Shown here one piece after another: positions 43,568-52,892 of a DNA stretch of 64,000 nucleotides. Positions within the stretch are counted from its first letter, which is position 1. Each line of letters opens with the position of its first letter. Where the stretch lies: NCBI GenBank assembly GCA_958450365.1, contig CAUEEP010000915.1:62001-126000 (forward strand). Reading direction: 5' to 3'. The notes beneath the pieces are model-generated. The model saw only the letters and a program-made list of their open reading frames with translations, searched no databases and was not told where the DNA came from. Position numbers and translations under genes: made by a program. Source of the stretch: Mesorhabditis belari. Lineage: Eukaryota; Nematoda; Chromadorea; Rhabditida; Rhabditidae.

Positions 43568-44989
43568 CCGTAAATACTGTAATTGGACCCCACCCCTCTA
43601 ATAGTACCCCCCCTCTAATAGTACCCCACTCTAGAGGGGAAGGGAAAAAATAATACCCCACCCCTCTAATAGTGCCCCACCCCTCTAATAGTACCCCACC
43701 CCCACCTAACGCGTAATTACAAATAACGCTTTTAAAACGGAAAATTTTCATGTATTTTCAGAAATCGTTTGTATTTTTAATTTTATCCCATAAATTTGTT
43801 GTTTTTAAATTTGCGGTGGCTACTTTGCGCCAAATTTTTTGCGCAGCTCGCCAGAACTTTCTTCTAAGTGGGCCAATCTTTATGATTGTAGATCTCAACA
43901 AGTGCAAAAAAGTAACACCAAAATCATAAAGATTGGCCCACTTAGAAGACTTGAACCATTTAGAAGCCACTTGAACTCGAAGGGGATTGATATCGGCTTG
44001 GCTGAATGGATACGGGATCGTCGAGCCGAGAAGAAACGAGTGACATGCCGGATTATCTGGAATGAAGCAGCTAATCGATTCGAAAAAGCTGAAATTTCTT
44101 TCAAAAGAAGCCATGGCTGGATGGAGTCGTTCTTGAGGCGCCCCCAACTTTCTTTGAGGGCACCAACAACAACTTCTCAAAAGCTGCCGAGCGAATTTGA
44201 GAAGGCCATCGTCGAGCACATTCTGAGGCTGAACAAGACAATCAAAGAAGGCGATTACAAGCACATTGTTGCTTGCGATGAGATGGCGGTTTGGCTGGAT
44301 GCTTTGACGAGCAAGTCCATCGAAGCGGTTGGCGCCAAAGAAGTTGGTGTTCTCACCCGCGGCTACGACAAGACGAATATATTCGTGATGCTCACTGCTT
44401 GTTTCAATGGAAAAAAAGTTGCGCCCTTTTGTCGTGGTGCTTCGGAAAACGATGAACAAAAAAATCGAGACAAAGTTCCAATCGAAGTTATTGCTCTGTT
44501 GGAAAGAGAAGAAAAGAAAGTGCCTCGATGATGAGATCACGGCGGAATACTTGTAACGCTCGTTCGATGGACTTATCTTTAATTATTATCTTTACTCTAT
44601 TGTACTTGCACACGATGAGAAATGCTCGGACAGAGACAGAAATCGAGGACCTCTTGGAGCCGCTCGCATCGACGGGATTTCAAGGACATCGAGGAATTGA
44701 TGATAAAAAAAATGATGAATTCATTGATTCGGATGTTTCTATTGATTTCGCTTGTTAGTTGTTTTTGTTTCGTTTTGCAGTTAAATTTTCAAATGGTTAA
44801 AACCAATAAAAACTAAAGAAAAAGTTTGCTTTTGAACAAATTATTTGAATGTATCCTGATTTGGTAACTTGAATAGTGGTGTAAAATAGTAACCCACCCT
44901 CTAATAGTGCCCCACCCTCTAATAGTACCCCACCCTAGAGGGGGAGGGAAAAAATAGTACCCCATGGGGTCCAATTACAGTATTTACGG
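43568..44989 (+). mobile_element. pogo-like DNA transposon, truncated transposase
   Basis: 1422 bp with TIRs CCGTAAATACTGTAATTGGA(CCCCA) and the inverse, flanked by TA (43566-43567, 44990-44991). Both subterminal regions carry tandem copies of CTCTAATAGTACCCCAC. A frame from 43839 to 44531 encodes a CENP-B-type HTH region (LAEWIRDRRAEKKRVTC) and the first catalytic Asp segment (HIVACDEMAVW), with LTRGYDKTNIFVMLTACF. Later catalytic segments are missing and the acidic tail (ETEIEDLLEPLA) is in another frame. Internally deleted; probably inactive. Confidence 0.75.
43839..44531 (+). pseudogene. pogo/Tigger-like transposase, truncated
   Basis: About 230 codons, with the best match to the pogo/CENP-B group: a DNA-binding HTH with a W...FLRR motif (HGWMESFLRRPQLSLRAP), then the beginning of a DDE fold. 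The frame ends at a TGA at 44529-44531 with the second and third acidic residues absent. The N-terminal 40 codons overlap subterminal repeats, and the genuine start is uncertain. Confidence 0.65.
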
Positions 44990-45289
44990 TATCAAACCTA
45001 TCACAAGTCTATTACAAGCTGTTTTTAATGTCAGTTTCCTGAAAAAGTAGTATCTGCAGAATTTCTGAATGGTTTTATGATTTCTAATATCTGGTGAACT
45101 ATCCATTGCGTATTTTCCAACACAAAATTGATTTATTAGCTTGATTTGTGATGAAGAGAAGCCATTTAGAGTCGTATATAGTGGCCATATAAAAGCTGTT
45201 ATCAGTGAATATTTTTAGAATCAGCTCATTAACTTCGAGAAGAAAAAACTTCCAATCTATGAAAAAATCGAGCTAGCATTTCTTTTCCA

Positions 45290-46890
45290 ATGAATCGATT
45301 CATATTTTTGTTCTTTCTGACAGTAACCGGTTCATTGGCCGTTCAATGTTACTCTGATGTAAAAGTTGGAGATCTTTCTCATACAGGACAGGTAAAGTTT
45401 TGTGTGGGAAAGCTTAAATTCAATTGAAATTTTTTATTTAAAGTGTCAATCTAGGGTTGTAATTGAATTGATCCATTCATCCAATTCAAACAACTCTAAC
45501 AAAGTGATCAAAAAGAGCTATCTATGGCTAGTATTGTAGAGCTTAATGAGATCAAATTTTTCTCTTGCCAATTACTTTTAGGACATGAGTTGATTTTCCT
45601 GAATTTCTTACATCAATACCAACAGACCTTTTGATATTTCTGATATGGATTCAGTTCATCCAACTCTACAAAACTAGTCATAGATTGACCACTTTGAGTT
45701 TGAAGTTTGAAAGGATTGATCCAAGAACATTTCCTTGGCTGGCCACTTTTCCTGATTCAATTTCAAAAGATTAAAGATATTCAGCTTAGATCTTCATCAC
45801 AATATCATTTTTAGGAACAAAAGGTCGATTGTGGATCCAGCTGCAAATACTGTCTGAAAAGAGTGATTTTCAGCACGGATCCTCCGTGAGACTCTGCATT
45901 TAAAAAAGAAATTTAAACCTTCATTCACTTTCAGATACTCAAATCAAACAATTTGGGATTGTGGATGCTCGGACCCGAAAAATATCGTTTGTACAGTTAG
46001 TTTCAGAGGATTTTTTTAAATTAGAAGATTAGAATTAGAATAGAATATTAGTAAAACCATTTAATCTTTGTTATTTAATTCGCAAAGTTTAAGTTTCAAT
46101 AACTTTTATGGTTGAACACAAAAGGCGAACCTTTTGGAAAGCCTAAAACTCAAAGCAATTTCAAACTTAAGCTCTCAACATTGCATAATTTGTAGGAAAT
46201 AGTTTTTTGATCAATCAGCCTCTTATTTTAACGTTTTCTTTGGGTTCTTTTGATGAATTGAGCGCAGTTTTTATACTTCTCTGCAAAATTTCAACAACTT
46301 GTTTAGTTAAAAATTATATACAGTCGAATTTCGATATAAACAACAAATACTAACATGAGTTGCAATCTAGATACTAGGATACTTGTCGGTTATACATCCA
46401 CAGAGAATCCACAGACTCAACTCGGTTAAGCAAGGAGCTGACAACTTGTGAGGGGTGATTATGTTCAGTAAAGTTAGTTAGAGTGCTCGCCTGAAGTGAT
46501 CAGTCGATCAGTCGAACGAAAATCGATAGCCGAGAAGACTCGCATGGGGATGCTTAACCGAGATGAGTCTTTGTCGTTGTATAACCGACAAGTATCAAAG
46601 CTACTTTGCAGTTTGTAGTTTGTAGAGCCTGATGCCAGTCTAGAACTGTGACTTCTATGATTGACCCATACTTCTATGATACTTCCATGATTGACTTTAC
46701 AATACTTAAAATTAATATTCAATTCCAGAATGCAGGCCGAACATCCAATGAAGGCTATGGTCCAGGAGGAATTTACTACAAAGATGAAAATATTTGCTGC
46801 AAGGGAGAACTGTGCAATGCAAATCAACAAAAAACACTGGGATTCGTGGTTGGATTGATGTTTTTTTCAATCATCAAAAATATTTTATAA
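45290..46890 (+). CDS. Ly-6/three-finger-like secreted or GPI-anchored protein
   Basis: Four perfectly phased exons, 45290-45391, 45815-45885, 45935-45995 and 46729-46890, give 131 aa. The start MNRFIFLFFLTVTGSLA is a clear signal peptide. The mature part begins VQCYSD and has ten cysteines in the order expected for an LU (Ly-6/uPAR) domain: CGSSCKYC, WDCGC, and the diagnostic end ICCKGELCN. The tail LGFVVGLMFFSII is hydrophobic, as for a GPI signal or membrane anchor. Known of the family: nematode three-finger proteins act at the cell surface, some as modulators of receptors or in neurons and cuticle; the target cannot be told here. Intron 3 (733 bp) holds inverted words (ACTTGTCGGTTATAC / GTATAACCGACAAGT), probably a MITE remnant. 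A solo LTR begins 82 bp past the stop. Confidence 0.85.
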
Positions 46891-46972
46891 ATTCTCATTA
46901 TTTTACACTTCAATCTGATCATTTGAGTGTTTTTCTCTGTCTTTAGTCGAATAAATTTGAAATATTTGCTAT

Positions 46973-47392
46973 TGTCAGCTCCGCGCCAAATTGATATTTT
47001 AGTTACTATTGTTATCATTGAATGCTTTGTCTAATCTTATGCAAATGTGTTCTCCTCTGTGCTTATCCCTTTTATTGCCGAGAAGGGGCGGTCCTTAGGA
47101 TTGCCTAGGAGGACAAGTGAGACTCTCATTTTGGAGTCCCCCCTTCCCCTTACACTCATTTCTAATCTATTCATCTTATTGTATTACTGTAAATAAAAAT
47201 ATGTATCTTCCGGGTCTATGCAACTGCAGTGCAACTACAGGTCGGTCATTTCACAGGGACTCCCCTCTAATACGTTAGAGGAGTTGAGTTGGGTTGTCGG
47301 TGTGTTAGAGATGGCGGGATATCAAAAGGGATCCACTCTTTTTAACTTAACCCAAATTCTAGTCCACATCCGTTTACACCTAAGAACGTATA
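46973..47392 (+). mobile_element. Solo LTR, copy 2
   Basis: 420 bp, same family as 3401-3816. It has its own 4-bp duplication, CTAT, at 46969-46972 and 47393-47396. The ends are TGTCAG and CGTATA. An AATAAA-type signal is present in CTGTAAATAAAAATATG. Differences between the two copies are few (a small insertion near 47223 and scattered substitutions), so both insertions are fairly young. Confidence 0.75.
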
Positions 47393-47539
47393 CTATCAGC
47401 AAAATTTTTTGAGCAGCTTATTCAGATTGAGGCGAAGAGATTTACAGCTTTTCAGCTGAAATCCTATTACCGGTAGTGTTTTTTCGTGTTTTTCCTGACT
47501 TTCACCAGTTTTTTCACCAGTTCAATGTTACTCTGATTT

Positions 47540-47877
47540 TCGTAGTTGGACTTGGCCAAGATGATGGCAAAGATGGCCAAGATGGCCAAGATGATGGCCA
47601 GGAAAAGATGGCCAGTCCAAGCTCTTGGTCCAATTTTGAAAAGAATTTTATCTTCAAATCTTTATTTTTAAATACTGTATTTTCTCTAATAGTAGTGCAC
47701 TCCGGCGAGCCGAGTTGGTGACTATTTTACGGTTTCCAAGCTTTTGCAGAAGCTCAACACTCAAATCCCCTGCAAGATCTCAACGTCAGCTACATTTTCC
47801 GACCCCACATCGATAGGTTCTGATAAGCGGTTCTCGAGATTTCGAGGAATTTAGGCGACGCTCAGGGTGCACTACTA
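47540..47877. repeat. Inverted segment / MITE also present at 53265-53590, interrupted by mariner
   Basis: The stretch from GATGGCCAAGATGATGGCC through TATTTTCTCTAATAGTAGTG to GGTGCACTACTA (47877), then past the mariner into TTAGAGAAAATTCG, is the reverse complement of 53265-53590. The core (47688-47877 plus 49144 on) has TIRs of the CTCTAATAGTAGTGCAC family. The mariner at 47878 split its right end. A minisatellite of AAGATGGCC units lies at 47560-47610. Confidence 0.7.
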
Positions 47878-49143
47878 TCAGGTTGGCAACTAAATAATGG
47901 CCCTTTTCAGTAAAAACAAAAAATTTATTAACAAGATGAACAAATATCAACATCAATCCAAAAGGTATTCTCCGTCATTCTTTATTACTTCTTTCCACTT
48001 TTGACGGAGCAACTGGATTCCTCTCTTGAAAAATTCTTCTGGTTGATCTTCAAAGAACTTCTGCACTGAAATTCGGACTTCGTCAAGGTCATTGAACTTT
48101 TTCTCGGCTAGAAAGTGTTGCATCGATCGAAAAAGATAGTAATCACTAGGCCCCATATCCGGGCTGTATGGCGCATGAGGAAGAACATTCCAGCCCAACT
48201 CCTCGATTTTCTCCATTGTAAGTTTTGCAGTGTGTGGTTTTGCGTTATCATGGAGAAAATGAATTGAAGAGGGTTCGAGTCCTTGAGAGCGAATTGCTTG
48301 ATCTACACGATGTAGTTGAGACGAATAGAGTTCTGAATTAACCGTTTGCCGGCTTTTGAGAACCTCGAAATGCACCAACCCACGAGAACTCCACCACACA
48401 CAGAGGAGAGTTTTCTTTGAGTGAATATCCGGCTTCGGAGTTGGTTTTGGGTCTTTGTTTGTGCTAAGCCACTGTCGTTTTCGCGTTCGATTATCATAAA
48501 AGATCCATTTTTCATCAGAAGTGACAATGGAATCCAAGAAGCTTCCCTTTTTCGCAAGTTTTAGTAGTATTCCAGCTGTGATAACACGAGTAGCCTTATT
48601 TTCTTCGCTCAATTCATGCGGAATCCACTTTCCACTGCGGTTACTTTTCCCCAATGCATGAAGTCGCTTTTCGATTGCAGTATGCGAAAAGCCCAATCGA
48701 TCCCCTAGCTCGCGTGATGTTTGACTTGGATCCTCCTTTAAAGCTGCTTCCAAAATATCGTTCTGCAGAAGTTCGGGTCGTCCTTGGCGAAGCTCATCTT
48801 CAAGACTTTCATCCCCTTCCTTGAACCGTCGATACCATCTCTTACATTGTGTTTCGGAAAGAGCTTCATCACCAAAAACTCGCAATAAATCTCTGTGGGA
48901 TTCGGCAGCTGTTTTGTCTTGTTTGTAGTCGTACCAGAGACAGACACGCATTCGATATTTGAGATCTTCCGTTTCTAAACAAAATTATTTGAAAAGTATC
49001 AAATCAAGGAAAGTAAAAAACGTATAATAATGCACCAGAAATTCAGTAATATTCAATTAACAACAAGCGAGGGTAGATTAAACGCAAAGATTAAAAGATT
49101 TTATCAAAAAAGGGCGAGGGCCATTATTTAGTTGCCAACCTAA
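47878..49143 (-). mobile_element. Mariner element with apparently intact transposase frame
   Basis: 1266 bp, ends TCAGGTTGGCAACTAAATAA and TTATTTAGTTGCCAACCTAA, TA on both sides. The transposase is on the minus strand (47953-48951). The insertion split a pre-existing MITE; the equivalent uninterrupted sequence is present near 53450-53470 (CACTACTATTAGAGAAAAT), which confirms both boundaries. Confidence 0.92.
47953..48951 (-). CDS. Mariner transposase
   Basis: A 332-codon uninterrupted frame with the two HTH motifs (HRDLLRVFGDEALSETQCKRW; DRLGFSHTAIEKRLHALG), then the D,D34D catalytic triad: VTSDEKWIFYDN, FLHDNAKPHTA and YSPDMGPSDYYLF (34 residues between the last two Asp). The C-terminus VIKNDGEYLLD is normal. 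The first ATG in frame gives MRVCLWYDYKQ, which lacks about eight residues compared with the related copy at 62834 (MSDQKFRLRACLWHE). Upstream codons (ETEDLKYR) match but have no ATG, so the start may be damaged. Otherwise potentially functional: cut-and-paste into TA. Confidence 0.9.
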   Translation of the reverse strand: MRVCLWYDYKQDKTAAESHRDLLRVFGDEALSETQCKRWYRRFKEGDESLEDELRQGRPELLQNDILEAALKEDPSQTSRELGDRLGFSHTAIEKRLHALGKSNRSGKWIPHELSEENKATRVITAGILLKLAKKGSFLDSIVTSDEKWIFYDNRTRKRQWLSTNKDPKPTPKPDIHSKKTLLCVWWSSRGLVHFEVLKSRQTVNSELYSSQLHRVDQAIRSQGLEPSSIHFLHDNAKPHTAKLTMEKIEELGWNVLPHAPYSPDMGPSDYYLFRSMQHFLAEKKFNDLDEVRISVQKFFEDQPEEFFKRGIQLLRQKWKEVIKNDGEYLLD

Positions 49144-49324
49144 TATTAGAGAAAATTCGCCTATTACACTTATTATACTTATTACGAGATTTGTTCAACT
49201 TTTTACCTAGCCAGAGGTCAATGAGAAAAAATTGTTTAAAATAAAGCACTTCATCGAAAAGGTACGAGATATTGACCCAAAAGAAGAAATTAATGAAAAT
49301 GCTGATCAAATAGGAGAAAATCCT

Positions 49325-49406
49325 GTCGGTCCTGTTGGTTCCTGTTGTCCTGTTGTCCTGTTGTTGGTCCTGTTGTCCTGTTGGTCCTGTTGGAAAAATC
49401 CTGTTG
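49325..49406 (+). repeat. Short tandem repeat (TCCTGTTG)n
   Basis: Irregular array of TCCTGTTG, TCCTGTTGG and TGTCCTG units over about 80 bp, immediately downstream of the mariner and the split MITE. No coding meaning. Confidence 0.8.
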
Positions 49407-49625
49407 GTTAGAGTGAAGAGAGAACTGGTAACCAACTGGAAAATGTCTAATTATTATTTTAAATGGAAACCTTTATCTTTAACATTATCAAAGCCTCTGC
49501 TCGAGACTTTTCCACCTCGTTTTAGCTAAAATGAACTGTTGAGGCAAAGAACGTCTTAGAAACATTTGATTTTTTTAAATGATTGGAATTTGAGTGATGT
49601 TTTCAACATAGTTAACTTTTCGACG

Positions 49626-51290
49626 TCATGAAAAACCTATTATTAGCTTTTTTTTCCTCAAAACAAACTTTATCCTTGCCGGCTTTCCACTGTTTTCCCC
49701 AATCACTTTCGGTTTCCTCAAAAATGCAATGGCTAACAGGCTAAATTGAATCTTTTGTGTTGCAAATGAACAAGGTTTTACAAAAATCGACTCACCTGCT
49801 AATAAATGCATAGATTTGTGTTAAAGTCTTATAGAAAACTATAAAAATGGCAGCAATAGTTTTGTCTTTTGTGATAAAACCAACAGCAATTTCGACAATT
49901 AGCATAATGGTATTGCTGAATAAAACCATCAATGAGTTAACAAGCATCTAGAGTGAAATTAGATCGATCAAATAAAATCTTCTCACTTGGATCATCAGCA
50001 ACTGTTCGGCTTTTGAAACTTTTCCTTTGGTTTTTAACTGAAAATTCTAATAGATTGTTACAATATTAGTTTCGCATAAACAAAACGGAAAAGAGTAACT
50101 TAAAAGTAGAAAAGGCTTTAGTTTAACATAGTTTAGCAATACATTGTATTGGGTTGGTGAATTGAAAACTGCTGGACTTTGAACTAAAATTTATTGAACA
50201 TAAAACGATCAATTCATTCCAAATAATCTCCATTATTATTGACGACTTCTGCCCATTTTACAGGCAATTTGCGGATTCCTCTTTCGTAGTAGGATTTTGG
50301 TTTTGAATCGAAAAACTTTCAAAGCCAATTTTTGACTGCTTCTTCCGAATCGAAGTGTTCTCCCGCAAGCTCATTACTCATGATCCGGAATAAATAGTAA
50401 TCAAAAGGGGCAAGGTCCGGACTGTATGGGGGATGCGCCAAAAGTTCCCAAACAAGGCTGTTTATTTTAGAGCGAGTCAGTTTTGCAACGTGAGGGCGCG
50501 CGTTGTCGTGGAGGAGAACGATCTTTGACTTGGATTTTGGTTTTGTGAGACAAGTGTGAGACTCAAAAATGGAGGACTGGAGATGTCCCAGTTTGAGCAC
50601 TTTCTTCAAAAGAAACCCATTTTGGTGTCAATAGAAAAGTTGTAGAGAATCAAAAATTAGGCTTATAGCCAAATTTCCAAAAAGATACACTTAGTAGTTT
50701 TGCTTAAAATGCTTCATATAAATAAAAAGGGAAAAGAGTAACTTAAAAAGTACAGTAAGCTTGTCTATCATCATTTCTTTGTATCCCTATCTTTTTCAGT
50801 CTAGAGATCATTTGTTGGAAGGCTTTAGTTTAGCACAGTTTAGCAATACATTGTATTTCCTATTTTTTCGTTTATATGAGAACAAACCCTGTGGTTTTCT
50901 AGAGTGGGGATTCTAGATCGAGTAACAGTTTTTCATAAAAAGTGCTTTGGTTTGAAATTGGTCCCTATCGTCTAATAGATCAGACAATGAAACAAAAAAC
51001 AACAAAGAAAGATAGACAAGTTTCGTTTTGAATGTGTTTAACGAATGAGTAATCGAGAATTGATTGGCCAACTACTAAGAACATACCCAAACGATTACCC
51101 AAACAAACCCCTACTCACCTTTTTCAACTTTCTATATGTGAAAAAGTCCAATGTACACATTGCAATCGGTAGTACGCCGAGAAATTCTCCAATCCGGTAG
51201 ATAATTGAATCATTTTTGAAATAATCAATCAAAAAACAAGATATTGCAGAGTCAAATGAGATAGGGGAGAGTCAAATGAAGAATCGGCCA
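49626..51290 (-). CDS. Serpentine (7TM) chemoreceptor-like protein, C-terminal exons
   Basis: Four phased minus-strand exons: from about 51290 to 51119, 49987-50037, 49796-49947 and 49626-49740 (stop). They encode hydrophobic segments AISCFLIDYF and IGEFLGVLPIAMCTLDFFTY, a basic loop (YRKLKK, LKTKGKVSKAEQLLMIQ), a TM6-like helix (SLMVLFSNTIMLIVEIAVGF), a TM7-like helix (IAAIFIVFYKTLTQIYAFIS) and a basic tail (RKPKVIGENSGKPARIKF). This order is that of the end of nematode serpentine receptors; I cannot assign a family. N-terminal exons should lie above 51.3 kb, where hydrophobic frames occur (51272-51550) but could not be joined in phase. The intron 50038-51118 contains a mariner remnant and a local duplication. 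Confidence 0.55.
50080..50862. repeat. Local direct duplication around a mariner insertion
   Basis: GGAAAAGAGTAACTTAAAA (50088) and GGCTTTAGTTTA + GTTTAGCAATACATTGTATT (50114-50150) recur at 50730-50748 and 50820-50862. The second copy is free of mariner, so it shows the pre-insertion site. Confidence 0.7.
50149..50675 (-). mobile_element. Mariner remnant, right end missing
   Basis: The left end TTGGGTTGGTGAATTGAAAA follows TA. A minus-strand frame (50319-50609) keeps the catalytic core end (LLHDNARPHVAKLTRSK and YSPDLAPFDYYLFRIM, 34 residues apart between Asp residues). The N-terminal half is deleted, and the right TIR is absent because sequence becomes unrelated after about 50675. The flanking host sequence (TTTAGCAATACATTGTATT) is repeated at 50845-50862. 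Confidence 0.8.
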
Positions 51291-51299
51291 TTTCTTGAT

Positions 51300-52892
51300 T
51301 TTATAGAAATAAAGACCATCAAATGAAAGAGCAAAGTAACGGCTGAAAAGAGGAACTTCTGATATTTTATTGAACATATCCAAAAGCCAAACCTTATTGA
51401 TATGAATAGTTGACAGAAAAGGGTCACATTAATTATGTTGATTGTCTGGTGTTCAAAGAAGACTAGCCAATAGACAAGAGAAGAAGGGCAACTAAAAGAA
51501 TTGGCTAAAATGAAACAACTCAGAGAAGTGATGGAAAAGTCGAGAAACATTTTAGGATACTTATTGTAAATCTTCTAAACTCTGTTGGCTTGTTTTGTCC
51601 GTTTTATCTGGACAAGAAAGGTTAAATCTAAGGTCTCACCCAAGAAAACTGGGATAGAGATCGAAGGATCTTAGGATATGGATCGAACCATCAAGCTCTG
51701 GGCTAGATGATGAAATCTATTTTTATTTCATTTAATTCTATGTATTTTTAAAAGATAACCCTAAAGTTTTGCCCAATTATCAACAAACTTTTTCGTTTTT
51801 CCTTTCTTGGCTTCAATAAAATGCATTTTATCAACCAGATATCTTTATCAAGCAACTCAAAATAAAAATAAATATAAATAAAAATATTTCTGAAGTTCGA
51901 GTCCAATTGTTCATTCCAAAAAACCCGAAAAATGGATAAGAGCCACTTTCCTTGCGTTCCCGAGTTTCTTTTGAATGGAGTGGCGAGCTTTGAAGGTAAA
52001 TAATTTCTTTCAGAGTTAATATTTCCTCTTTCAATTCATATAATCTTATAGAGAACAATTCAAGCTTCAAAATGATACATAATAGTCGGTGATTGGCCAG
52101 TTTAGCCGAAGAAAACCCCATGGTGATAACTGGTTTTGTCATTCACAACTGTCATTCATCCTGACCTTTGTTTTCTCAGAACTTGATTGTCCAATCAAGC
52201 TTTATTATGCATCATTATGAAGCCTGATCTGTCCTTTACAAGGCTTTATAAATAGCTAAGGAAACTACTCTAAATACTTTAATAGAGTAAGTAATAAAGA
52301 AGCGCATGCGCTTCTAATGGCTATCTTTTTTCGGCCGCCACAAAAAATCCGCCCCGGCGCGCGGTTGCCAAACAAAAATAATGATAGGGGAGTCTCACAA
52401 TTTTTTTTAGATCCTTTAAAATTTTACTTTCAACTAGGTTATATATATGGTCCATATATACCATTCGAAACCCTTTTTCAGCCAAACTCTTTTTCAAAAG
52501 TAGTGACTTTTTGGGTGAAGAATTTTGTATGGAGAGGGTGCGCTTCTATTAGAGTATTTACGGTAGTATTTACGTAGAAGTATTTACGGTAACCACTCAG
52601 TGAGAAGTTATGAACCTTCAAAGCTCGGCAACTCATCAAAATACCCTAAAAAATCTGAACAGAGCCCAAATTTTTAATTGAAAGTAGATTTACTGTAATT
52701 TGTAAAGAACAAAATGAGAAAATGGCAAGATTAAGCTTTCCAAAAAAAGAAATATCATCAAGACAAATTTATCAAAAATTCTTTTAACAAGACTGAATAT
52801 CATGAAATTCAATAGAAACAATTCAAAGATACTCTAACTGAGAAACTGAATATCTTTTGTCTGGCATGAATGCAGAATACTGTATCGGGACT
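51300..52892. other. Region without an assignable gene
   Basis: Minus-strand hydrophobic frames at 51272-51550 and about 51831-52142 may be leftovers or unassembled exons of the receptor gene. At 52540-52590 a MITE end of the pogo-like group is visible (GCGCTTCTATTAGAGTATTT, ACGGTA), with a possible left end near 52295 (AGAAGCGCATGCGCTTCTAA). Nothing else recognised. Confidence 0.35.

Noticed and set aside
43758..44540. 260-codon minus-strand frame opposite the pogo-like transposase
   Set aside because: It is the antisense shadow of a coding frame; the plus strand has HTH and catalytic motifs and the minus frame has no recognisable domain.
49124..49435. 103-codon minus-strand frame rich in Gln/Thr/Gly/Asn
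   Set aside because: It is generated by the TCCTGTTG tandem repeat and the mariner edge; no other support.
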